The position numbers were made by a program, and so were the translations under genes. Of a stretch of 64,000 bases of DNA, positions 24,540-40,109 are shown piece after piece (within the stretch, counting starts at the first letter, position 1; every line of letters begins with the position of its first letter). Origin of the DNA: Lepturacanthus savala (taxonomy: Eukaryota; Chordata; Actinopteri; Scombriformes; Trichiuridae); contig CM060470.1 in the NCBI GenBank assembly GCA_030544235.1, positions 24,854,098 to 24,918,097 of the forward strand, given 5' to 3'. The notes under the pieces were generated by a model. That model did not search any database and was not told the origin of the DNA. It worked only from the letters and a program-made list of their open reading frames with translations.

Positions 24540-27500
24540 AGAGACCTTGCAACCCAAGCAGTACCAATATCGTTCAATGGAGTGTGATTATTAACATAAA
24601 AATGAATTTGATTTAACTATGATTTGATGCTTTTGTCTATTGAACTACAATAATACTGATATACAGTATATATACACACAGAGATATCATGTCAGATTAA
24701 AGAAGTATGATACAGATGTATTCAAATGAATTGCAGTAGTTGCTTTAAACACAAATTAAAAAAACAACTTCAATTTGACACAAAATGTTAACACTATGTA
24801 TATAAAAACATAAAAAAGTCACCATTTCCAGACAAACAGTATCACAACAGTATACACAATATATATATATATATATTTTACATTTTCCAATTGTATATTT
24901 AAGTAGGTTCATATTGACTTACAGCTTATGATATTTACATTAAAAATATAGTTTATGGCCATGTGAAATATTCCTGAATCAGCAGACCATGCGTTGTAAA
25001 AGCTGGTTTTGTTCTCTTGTCTCAAGTTTGAGGTTAAGACTGAACTTGGGTGGAACATGAAAAGTCTGCGTCTCATGGCACACACCTGCAGACATCCTGA
25101 CTAACCAGTACACCCTCGTCAACGTTTCAGCTACAAAGTAGTCTACTGTTCTCCTACATCTGCTGTGGCTTCCTCTGTTTCCAACCCAAATATTTTTCCC
25201 CACCGTTAACCCAAATCCAACATTTTCAAGGGTGCAGCTAGTAAGTGTCTTGATGTAGCCACATGTGTGCGTTTAACAGCTGACAAGGCTAGTTTAAAAT
25301 AAGGCATTATTATCACTGAAGGTCAGAGCTGGAAAGGAGGATTAGTTCATTTGTATGGGTAGGTTGTATGGGGTTATGTTCAGAGCCAAACTAACAATGA
25401 ATTGAACATCTTACTGTATTGCATGTGTATTGAAAAGCCTGATCTATTGCATTCCTCTGTGCTGTAGACCTTGGTCATTGTCCAAAAACAAATAAAAACA
25501 CATCAATAATACAGAGGGCTGCACCAAGTGACATGTTCCTTTGTCATGAAGGTTACAGACACATCAGGTTAGAGAAATGTCAACAAAGAATCAGTTTCAG
25601 TTTCTGGGAACTTCGTGGCATCTGCCTTACACAGAACTACTCTCCAGAGACATGATATGAGTCATGATTTGAGACATGGAAACGAATGTAAGTGTATTCT
25701 TTGTAATGAAGGCTTATCAAACCCAATGCAGCCTTGTGGCTTACTGCCGTGTTTTTAATAGTTTCTGGACAATAACAGAGGTCTATGGCACAGAGGAATA
25801 TATCAGGCTTTGGATAGAATCAATGAACTGTTGGTTTGGCTCTGCCAGTGAGATTTGTTGATGGTAAAAATATAGAAAATCACCAGCCTTCTCCAACTAG
25901 ACGGAAGGAGTCTTAGATTTTCTCGACAACTGTTCATCTGATCAACATCCTACTTCACGGGTGCTGAGGACCAAAAGAAGCACAATGTTGAGTGTGACAT
26001 TTTTTGGACGAGCAGTTCACAAGAAAGCGGCAGCCAAGAAAACTGCACTAGTCTTTTCAAGCGAAGCTACCTTCCAAGTGTCTATCATTTTCATCTTTTT
26101 TTTTTCCTTTTTTTTGGAGGATTCTCTCTTACTCACAAAGACAAAGTTGTCATCTGTTAAATCACTTGGAAAAGTAGCATGCAAAACAAAACACAAATTT
26201 GCATGTGGAATTTTAAAAAACAGATTCTCTAGACTAGTAGTCAAAGTCAAATCTAACTTGAGTTAAATGTTTCCAACTCTGCTGAAGATTACAGCAATAA
26301 GAATAAAAAAACATGACTCGCTGCAGAGTCTGCTGGCAGCCTAAAGCGGGAAACTGAGATCAGATAAGAGTTGCTGACTAAGCTCCCTGACTGACTTTAA
26401 GAGGGAACAGGGGTATCAGAGGTAAACCTGGGCTTTAGTCAAACTCATAAGGAGCTGGTGCAGTGTGTCCTCATGAACATGTGGTGCTGATCGTTGCAAT
26501 ATGTGCCTTTAACCCAGAACCCACCCACCCACCACCCACCCTTCAACAGTGTCTGAATACCCTGACAGAGAGACAACTAGTGATTGAACGACGATTGTGC
26601 AGGGGGGGTTTAGAGAGGAGTCAGGACTTCAGCCTTGTGCAAAAATATTGATCAAATGCCTGAACACGCATTAGCTGTAATGACAGAGGTCAATCACTTA
26701 AAGTGCCTGTGTAACAACAATCATGATTGAAAAATCAACCTCAAAACATAAAAATCAAAAACGTGGCAAAATGATAGCCTGAACGAAAAAAATTAAGTAC
26801 AATCTCAGAGTGGGTTAGAAATATTCAGATATACTTGGGCTGTGTGAAAGCATTAGTGAACCTACAGCACACATCTACTGTCACCCGATGTAAAAAATAT
26901 ATATTTGGAATGCTTCAGAAAGATAACTGGTTTCCCTCACTTCCTTTTAATGCCACATATGGTAACTTTGGTAACTGAGAGAGCTATTGACAAGGGTGCA
27001 TATGATTTCTCACTTGTTGATGTGGCGCAACCTCAAGTGCGCTACACAATACTGATGACACAATTATTATAAAAACAACTGTCCGCATTTTCTGACTAAA
27101 TACAGCAAATTGCTTAACCCTTATAACCATGTATTAAAGAGACTAGATCCCAGTTTTGTGTTTGGTTAAATAAAATGTATCCCCCTCCCCTTCTGGAGGA
27201 AGACGTCCACAACCTGCTCATCACACACGCAGATGTAAGCTGACACAAGGCTATCGCAGGAGAACAGCTACAGCACCAATGAAGTCACCGAGGGGCAAGT
27301 GGACAAGGCTCAGTGCCTGCCTCCCTGCAAATATCCTCCCTTGTTTTTTTGCCTTTCTGTTAGCTGAAGCACCTTTTACAAACTTCTCAGCTAGATTCAG
27401 GCTGCAAGGAGGGAAATATTTTACAGTAACTTATCCCTTGATTTCTTTAACAGGACCCAGAATTGAGGTCACAAGCCTAGAAGTGATGGATCTTTGTTTG

Positions 27501-27821
27501 GCAGTAAATGTGTATGTATTAAGTAGCCTGGACTCATAAAGAGACGCTCTCATATGACTCCCAGAGTGAAAAAAAAGTTAGAGAAAATCTGCCTTATCTA
27601 AGCTTTTACTTTGGATTAGATACCTATGACTGTAAGCTTCCTACTCACCTCCTATTACTAATGATTCATGCTTTATTAATGGCACTGCACGGCTTATGTT
27701 ACCTTTCTACGGTTTATGTTAGCAAGAGCAGTCAACCAACTACATGCAGCTAGATAAATTAGATGCAGGGAAGGGTAAGGTATGAGAAATATGTACCCAG
27801 GACAGAGTCTCTTTAAGGGGG
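24540..27821 (-). other. Probable slc40a1 3' UTR and flank
   Basis: About 3.3 kb downstream of the slc40a1 stop without gene-like frames or obvious transposons. It includes a short (TA)n at 24862-24876 and a CCCACCCACC-rich patch near 26521. Assignment as 3' UTR is inference from position. Confidence 0.35.
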
Positions 27822-33636
<5,815 letters not shown>

Positions 33637-33749
33637 TTTAAAGCTATGCGAATTGCAAAAATAACCAGATGAATTTTGCTCTTTTCTTTTTGCTTTACAA
33701 TGCGCTGTCTAGTCTTTTGTAATGTGAAGAAAAGGGGGGTTGACCCCAG

Positions 33750-33794
33750 CTACCGCTGCATAGACCGGACTGTCAGCACCGACACAAAAAACAT
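33750..33794 (-). promoter_or_regulatory. Short upstream ORF in slc40a1 leader (14 codons)
   Basis: Between the IRE and the slc40a1 ATG, an upstream ATG (33792-33794) opens a 14-codon frame ending in TAG at 33750-33752, 113 nt before the main start. Its context (T at -3 and +4) is weak, so leaky scanning is expected. A second in-frame ATG lies inside it. Functional importance is not shown by the sequence. Confidence 0.4.
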
Positions 33795-33830
33795 AAAAAA
33801 CAACCACGTTTCTCCCCGTTTCGCCTTTCC

Positions 33831-33858
33831 AAACTTAGCTATCACTGTAGCTGAAGTT
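33831..33858 (-). promoter_or_regulatory. Iron-responsive element, slc40a1 5' UTR
   Basis: A canonical IRE hairpin read on the minus strand: lower stem AACTT pairs with AAGTT, a single unpaired C bulge follows on the 5' side, upper stem AGCTA pairs with TAGCT (5 bp), and the six-base loop is CAGTGA. Loop pattern, bulge and five-base-pair upper stem satisfy the IRP1/IRP2 consensus. It lies in the slc40a1 leader 194 nt before the ATG, in the same exon, as in mammalian ferroportin mRNA. IRP binding in iron-poor cells would block translation and so reduce iron export. Confidence 0.96.
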
Positions 33859-33953
33859 GGAAAGAAATATTGTGTGAAAAAAGGGCCGGTTAGTCTCCAG
33901 TAACGAGAAGCCCAGCAGGCTGGGAGCTGTGGGAGCTGCTCCGGAGGATGGGT

Positions 33954-33982
33954 TGTGCTCGGTGCTCGGTGCTCGGTGCTCT
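33954..33982. repeat. Short tandem repeat GTGCTCG in slc40a1 promoter
   Basis: About four copies of the heptamer gtgctcg just upstream of the probable slc40a1 transcription start. It lies between the IRE-bearing leader and the E-box palindrome at 34020. Confidence 0.7.
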
Positions 33983-34005
33983 GCTGCTGTTTACGTCCCG
34001 CCTCG

Positions 34006-34029
34006 AATATACCCACGCTGTCACGTGAC
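34006..34029 (-). promoter_or_regulatory. Probable slc40a1 promoter: TATA-like and GTCACGTGAC sites
   Basis: On the minus strand a perfect palindrome GTCACGTGAC (34020-34029) is followed 8 nt later by a TATA-like GGGTATATT (34014-34006). The palindrome contains the CACGTG E-box and matches the CLEAR-type site bound by TFEB/TFE3/MITF and also USF factors. A start near 33980 would put the IRE roughly 120 nt from the cap. Assignment is by motif and position. Confidence 0.45.
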
Positions 34030-34670
34030 CGTTATTTACATTGTGTCAAAAACAAATGTGGTCCTTCTACCGCACATGCGCACAACTGCAACAAAAAAGC
34101 CTGGCCCACATCTGCACAAAGAAGATGCGATTGTTTACAATATATATTGTAAAAAGTCCTCGGATTAGCTGCCTTATCTACCTGTTTACCTTTAAACTGC
34201 TTTAAATAACCGTGGTCATCCAGAATGATGCACCTGGTGACACATCTGTGTGGAAAATCAATAAAAAACAACACAAATGTATTAAAAAATCCCCCCTATC
34301 ACAGCCAATAAATGTATAGTGGACTGGAAAGATATCACCACCTCCATTTGGGAGATGGGTGAATGGATTAGCATCATGTTTACCTCGTGAAAATACAATA
34401 TGAAGGTAAACCGGGAGAGTTTCAATAATCTGGAGTATCTTAACATAGGGGGTGACATATAACATAACACCTATGTGAAGACAAGGTTCACAGTATTAAA
34501 GCCCTACTTTACTTATATAAGCTTGAAGTTTGAGCTGATCTAATGTCTATTGTATGCTTTTTGCATTGTCCTGCTATTCAGTTCTGTTATGTGGAAAATA
34601 CAAATAAAGATATTGTTTTAAAAAATAACTTGAATTTACCCTCAAACACAGCTCATATTCACAGTATCCC
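34030..34670. other. Upstream flank of slc40a1
   Basis: No gene. Contains an NRF1-like cgcacatgcgca near 34072, then AT-rich DNA leading into a repeat cluster. Confidence 0.35.
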
Positions 34671-34671
34671 C

Positions 34672-35328
34672 CAGCGGTGGAAAGTAACTAAGTACATTGT
34701 ACTCAATTAATGTACATAAGGACAGATTAAAGATGCTTGTACTTTATTTTTAATATTTTACTTGAAATGTATGTTCTTCTTTAAATGTGCGATGCGCCTG
34801 TTGTGAAAGATGTAAAACATTATGATGCAGAACTACTACTATTAATTCAACCTAAGTAAGTCAAATTGTCTTAGAATTAATAAAGTAAAACAGTAGTTCT
34901 TAAGCTTTTTGATGTCAAGGACACCCTAAACTGGCACAAGTCCTGACCCCTATCTGATAACATTGTTTTTTAGGTGTTTTATCACAGAGAGTGTATGAAA
35001 GCTTGACCAAAGTATTCATACATTCTATCAGCGTCAGGATAGATGGATGGCAATGTAGTGAAAACAAATTATTCCAATTTTTGCTCCTGATCCCCCTACA
35101 AAAAGCCCTGGTGGAACACACTTTGAGAACCACTCAACTATAATATAATAATAATAAATGTTGCCAAATGTAGTTTGTAATTAGTGATACTTTAAGTACA
35201 TTTTGCATATAATACTGATTGTAATTTAACTTGAGTCATATTTTCAATTAAGGATTTTTACTTGTTATTGAGTATTTTGTTTGAAGACTGTATTTCTACT
35301 TTTACTCAAATGAAGCATCTGAGTACTT
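34672..35328. mobile_element. Fish dispersed repeat with nested MITE
   Basis: Starts cagcggtggaaagtaactaa and ends with tctacttttactcaaatgaa..gagtactt, the signature of a very common teleost dispersed repeat rich in AGTAC/ACTTTTACT motifs. It is interrupted at 34891-35137 by a second repeat (see that entry). A further piece of the same family lies at 36120-36430. No coding content. Confidence 0.6.
34891..35137. mobile_element. Nested hAT-type MITE
   Basis: Begins cagtagttcttaagctttttgatg and ends cacactttgagaaccactc, which read inward is gagtggttctcaaagtgtg. The two ends are an imperfect inverted repeat of the CAGTGGTTCTCAA type seen in fish hAT miniature elements. I could not find a clean 8 bp target duplication, so age or boundary error is possible. 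Confidence 0.5.
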
Positions 35329-35493
35329 CACAACTGATATAGAATAATTACTGATCTTCTGAACAATAAATCATTCAGAAATACCTCATCAGGCACAGAT
35401 AAACAGGTGATTCATTTTTATTGAGGTTTTCAGAGACCAGAGAAAGTGTATTTTACAAGTTTTGAAACAGGCATTTTGAAAGGCTGTTAGTTT

Positions 35494-35525
35494 ATCAATC
35501 AATCAATCAATCAATCAATCAAACA
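35494..35525. repeat. (ATCA)n microsatellite
   Basis: About seven tandem copies of atca/aatc followed by related aaac units. Confidence 0.85.
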
Positions 35526-35673
35526 AACTGTTTGCAGCACGTCTCATACAGGTTTGTCAAGTTCAATGTGCTTCACAGATGACTGACAAGGCAGTAAGTT
35601 ACAATCACATTATATAATGGTTAAATGTCACATAAAAGAGGACATATCAATGTCAATGAATTCTATTAAATGT

Positions 35674-35690
35674 GGGGGGGGGGGGGGGGG
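35674..35690. repeat. Poly-G run (17 G)
   Basis: An uninterrupted run of 17 guanines on the plus strand within AT-rich intergenic DNA. Such runs are prone to assembly and replication error and can form G-quadruplex structures. Confidence 0.9.
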
Positions 35691-36119
35691 TTTCCACTTC
35701 CATTTCCATAAGTTCAATTATCCTGTTAAAATCCTAATAATTACATCTTTGCTTATTTATGCAAAGTTATTTCATTTCAGACATTTAACTGCTGGCCATA
35801 AGAATGTTCATTTTCAGTGTTTGTGCACAGAAGGCTTCAGGTTTCCACATCACACTAAATCTTGATGTCACAAATCCTGCTAGATTTTCTCGATTTTCAT
35901 TGAGCTCTGAAAAATGTCCCTCTTTCAGCAGATAGATGTGAAAACAGCCTTAAAGTGTCATTCCCTGCATCTACAGCAAACTGTATGGTGAAGCTCAATA
36001 ATCTGTGGCTGGTTCAGTTTAGCTTATTTTAACTCCTTGATGAATGAATGATAAATCTTCATCTATACAGTAGTAATGATAGTTGTCAGTTACAAGAACT
36101 GGAGTCAAATGTATAGTAG

Positions 36120-36430
36120 TTCCCTCTGAAGTGTGATTGAGAAGTATACTTTATTATTAGCATAAAATCAGTTGTGTTTTACTTAAGTAAAAGTATGACA
36201 ATGTAAAAAATACTATGTTGCAAATAAAATTCCTGAACTCAAAAGTTTATTAAAGTATGAAGTTAGTATCGCTAAAATGTACTTAAAATATCAAAAGTAA
36301 AATAACTCATTATGTAGAATTGATGAGTGTTATCATGAGTGTTATCTGTGTAAAAGTAAAAGTATCTCCCTCTGAAAAGAGTGCTGTATAGCTCTTATTA
36401 TGTACAAGTACCTCAATATCTTTCAAAATA
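36120..36430. repeat. Second piece of the AGTAC-rich fish repeat
   Basis: Contains ttttacttaagtaaaagta, gtaaaagtaaaagtatctcc and atgtacaagtacctcaa. These are the same motif set as the repeat at 34672-35328. Degenerate, with no open frame. Confidence 0.45.
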
Positions 36431-37299
36431 CAGAACTTGAGTCAATGTATCTTACGTTCAACAATGAACTGATTATAACAGTAGGTTATGGTATATGTTG
36501 GCATTTGAATATATTCAACCATGTAAAATTTTAGAAATTCATGTTTATACCTAAACAGTGCTATATTGTATCCAGAATTCATTTGACTTATTGCAATTAA
36601 ATAGTTCACCTTAAACAGGGAAACATTTAAAATGTTGTTAAAATTACATCCTGTGCTGCTTTCTATTCATTCTTAGTGTTTAAAAAACACTGAGGTGATA
36701 AAATGAAGAAAACATCAGACATTGCAAATTGATTGCAAAAGTTAAAGATTAACTGAATTTGCTCATGGGATGCCACACAACACAAGTTAAACTTGTAAAC
36801 ATTTTGATATGGGGAATAATTGCTATTACAGCCTTGACCTAGAGGAGCTGTTTACTGTACCAGGAAAAACGTCTGTTGCAATTGAACTTGGCAGAGAACA
36901 AAGACAAATTGTGTACAAAGCACCCAGCTGGATGACTTGCATTTGTTCACCTATGTCAACAGAACAAAATTACAGCTATAATTACAGGCTGTATGGATGA
37001 GAGCTGTTTGGCCCACGTCCATAAAAAGTAATAAAAACACTGGGTCAGTGTGGCAATGTTAATTTTACACTGTGTCTCTATGCACAGTGAACTATGAAGT
37101 GTACAGGACTTCCACTAAAACCTGAAATGCTTATCTATCACATACACTACAACACACTGTAAAAACAAATACTTATATTCTTTGACATGATTTACAATAA
37201 CTCGTTGTTAGAAACATATTAGATAGGAATTTCAGGTAAAACCTAAACTTGTATCTGTGGTAAGTGCTGGTAAGTTTGAATCTTCATCTGTGGTTCATA

Positions 37300-37445
37300 A
37301 CACAGCTCATCCTGGCCATCGGCAGCACTCTGGGGTGAAATGCCTTGCTCAAAGACACATTGACATGCAGCCTGGGGAAGCCGGGAATTGAACCACAAAC
37401 CCTATGACCACAGCTGTGGCTGATGTGCTGAGCAGAGATCTTGGA
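37300..37445 (-). mobile_element. SINE fragment with tRNA B-box
   Basis: On the minus strand it reads gtggttcaattcccggc, a pol III B-box-like sequence, followed by tgtctttgagcaaggcattt, the ggcaaggca-type core found in many fish SINEs. The 5' A-box part is poorly preserved. Confidence 0.55.
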
Positions 37446-37449
37446 ACAG

Positions 37450-37890
37450 GAAAGGGTTTCATATGTTATCAAGAAGTTTTCAGGATGAGCAGATGTCTGG
37501 CCAGCTGATGCCTCTGTTTGTGGTGGCCTCCCATAGTATCCATGCTCCTTATCAGCTGTGGGACACTGTCTTGATGCTTGAAGTAGTGCTCCTCCTCTAT
37601 GACCATGCTGTTCCTGCTCCCTTGTGGTTTTGGAGCAAAAATACACAGATTCTCCCCAGCTCAATTCTTCCTAGCTATTTTGCCTTTTTCCTAGCACCTC
37701 TTTGTGCTGCAACCTGCTGATGGCTTTGTTCACCCATTCAATTATCCAGCTTTGCTCCTCATGCACTTGTCTCTGGATTCCCTTAGTATGAGACAGGTTT
37801 TCTCCTGCCTGTATCCAAGGATGATGTGTCTCAGCAGAAGCTGCAACACATTCTTACCAAAGGGGCCAGAGTCTAAGATGCAGTGGAGAA
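37450..37890 (-). other. Unidentified repeat-derived DNA, left part
   Basis: GC-richer than its surroundings, with long minus-strand frames that stop and restart, as expected of a decayed retroelement. I could not identify a diagnostic reverse transcriptase motif, so the class is open. It is cut by the hAT-type MITE that starts at 37900. Confidence 0.3.
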
Positions 37891-37899
37891 AGCCTAGAC

Positions 37900-38087
37900 C
37901 AGGAGTGTCAAACCGTGTGGGTTCAGGCTTTTGTTCCAAACAAGCAGTAACACACCTGATTTTACTAATCAACGTCCTTAGCAAGGGCTCTAGTGGTTGA
38001 TTGGTAGAATCAGGTGTGTAAAATTCTTGGTTGGAACAAAAGCCTGCACCCACACCGGCCCTCCAGGACCACAGTTTGACACATGTG
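37900..38087. mobile_element. Palindromic hAT-type MITE with 8-bp TSD
   Basis: A 188 bp near-palindrome that could fold into one long hairpin: tgtcaaac at the left and gtttgaca at the right, ggcttttgttccaa against ttggaacaaaagcc, and acacacctgatt against aatcaggtgtgt. It is flanked by an exact 8 bp duplication gcctagac (37892-37899 and 38088-38095), the target-site length of hAT transposons. It has no coding capacity and must have moved with a transposase from elsewhere. Confidence 0.88.
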
Positions 38088-38203
38088 GCCTAGACATTTC
38101 CCGATGTAAATGTTGGAGATGCCATCCATGCTGCCGGCTACTGATGATGGAATTTCACATACTTTCAGTGGTATGTTTGGTATTATGTGCTGGTAGTGAA
38201 CTG

Positions 38204-38478
38204 ATAGGCAGTCATTTTCTATAACCGCTTATTCCTCGCTAGGGTCACAGGGTCAGACAGGTTGCCAGCCTATCGTGGGGCACACACACTGTTCACTCAC
38301 ACCTATGGGTAATTCAGAGTCTCCAATTAATTTGGGCATGCCTTTGGACTGTGGGAGGAAGCCGGAGAACCCGGAGAGAACCCATGCAGACACCATGCAA
38401 GCTCCACACTGAAAGGTCCCATCACAAGGACTTGAACCTGAGACAACAGCTCTACCCACTGCTCCACCGTGTTGCCCC
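38204..38478 (-). mobile_element. tRNA-derived SINE, full length
   Basis: Minus strand: the 5' head is GGGGCAACACGGTGGAGCAG, carrying an A-box-like TGGAGCAGTGG, and about 30 nt on there is a B-box GGTTCAAGTCC. The body includes the TCTCCGGGTTCTCCGGCTTC and CCCACAGTCCAAAGGCATGC blocks that I recall from very abundant fish repeats, ending near ataagcggttatagaaaatg. The pol III promoter boxes look intact. Confidence 0.75.
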
Positions 38479-38499
38479 TGAACTGGTAACATCACACCT

Positions 38500-39010
38500 T
38501 ATTCTTTCCTAGGAGATGGCTGCTATTGATCCTTCTGTACTTCTACACCTGCCACCCTATCTGTATGTCAGAGAGCTCTGATTTAACCTGCCTCTGAAGG
38601 CTTTGGATAAGTGGCTCCACCAGTCATTCGATCTCCTCCTGCGACAAACACTATTCTGGTGTTTCTCTCTCCTTTATCTAAAGGCTTCATGACTTCGAAG
38701 GCTTGTTAATGTCATCAGCTCATCGAGGTATGGGATGCTTGTGATGTCATCCATGTAGCTTCTCAGAGGAAGGACTCTGTTGCCATATGGTAATTTTAGA
38801 ACTCTGACTACTTTCCTGGCTCCTTAGAGGATTATCTCGAAGATGGCCACAAAGAGTAATTGAGAGATATAACATCTCAAGATGATGCTGACTTCCAGCT
38901 GAGAGAAGCACATGGTGGCACTGACTGGTATGTGCAAAAAAAATCTCCAATGTAAAATTGATCATCCTGTGTATCACTGAGCTATAGGCTTTTGTCAAAT
39001 CAAGCCACTC
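38500..39010 (-). other. Unidentified repeat-derived DNA, middle part
   Basis: Continues the character of 37450-37890 beyond the inserted MITE and SINE, with minus-strand frames broken by stops. It includes TKAYSSVIHRMINFTLE near 38940-38998, which is vaguely retroelement-like, but no catalytic motif supports a class. Confidence 0.25.
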
Positions 39011-39463
39011 GCATGTAGGTTGTTCAAAGCATCTTGGGAAGCTTAGGAGTTAATGCAATAATTACTACAATTTGACATAACAAATAGTTTAGATGTAAGA
39101 AGTTAGGAGTTAAAGTGCATATAAGTTGTGAATTTTTAGTGAGTGTGAATTTTTGTTACTTTAATTCAGAGTAAAATAACAGAAATAAAAAATATGAGTT
39201 GTGGTCCTTTTTTTCTGTTTTGAATCATCTTGTTTAGTTCCAAACTATTTATCTGATCGACTTGACAGGTGTGTTGCTGGGAACATGTTCCCTCTTGAAT
39301 TCAGAGATGTCACATGATGCGACACATGTAGTAATAACACGTGTAGTAAAAATATACAGACTCAATATAAAGCAAAGGATTTATGTCTGTCCTTGGGTAT
39401 GTTCTTTGCGATTCTTGACATTTGGCCTTTTATTATAATTATTATGCTTTTATAGTATTTTTT

Positions 39464-39634
39464 TGGCTTTTCACCTTTAGTAGAGACAGATATGAAGATG
39501 GGAGACAGAGAGAGAGGAAGTGACCTGCAGGAAAGGGCCATCCAATGCAGGATTTGAACTGGGGCCGCCTGCGGTGAAGACTGTAGCCTCTATGTACGGG
39601 GTGGCTGCTCTACCTATTGCACTACTTGCCTCCC
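39464..39634 (-). mobile_element. tRNA-derived SINE
   Basis: Minus strand: A-box TAGTGCAATAGG (39624-39613) and B-box AGTTCAAATCC (39560-39550) separated by about 50 nt, the spacing of a tRNA-type pol III promoter. They are followed by a ctctctctctgtctcccatc region typical of a fish SINE family. Different family from 38204-38478. Confidence 0.7.
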
Positions 39635-39775
39635 TATTTATGCTTTTATGTACAAGCTTCATGAATACCATTCACAGAGGCTAACATTCAATGATCAGCA
39701 GCTACTCAGGAAACATATGAAACAGATTTGTGTGTGTTTAAAGTCCATGAGCTTTGGATTACATACTCCTGCATA

Positions 39776-40103
39776 ACAGGTGTTTGTTCAGTCTCTTATT
39801 GAAGGCCTGAATGCTGGTTTCCAACAGCAGCTGCAGAAAGGCTGCCACAACACATCAGACCTGGTAGTGACAGGACACGGCTTGGTTGCAATCTCCAGGT
39901 GGTTCAACCTAGGACATGCGCTGTGGGCAACAATGCCCTCCGGTCAGCTGGACAGTTGGTGGTGTCTCAGACTGGTGATGTCAAAACTCTTCAGGGCATT
40001 GTCCCTGTTCTACACCAATGATCTTCAGTGCCCTTTTCTGGGTTTGAATGGGCACTACAGTTCATCCCATGGACTTCAGCTCAAAGTTGTATCCTGCCTG
40101 TAA
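39776..40103 (-). other. Unidentified repeat-derived DNA, right part
   Basis: Minus-strand blocks such as RALKIIGVEQGQCPEEF and a Trp/Cys/His-rich stretch look like the remains of a coding repeat interrupted by stops. It may be the 5' side of the same degraded element as 37450-37890 and 38500-39010. Not assignable to a family by eye. Confidence 0.25.
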
Positions 40104-40109
40104 GACGGT

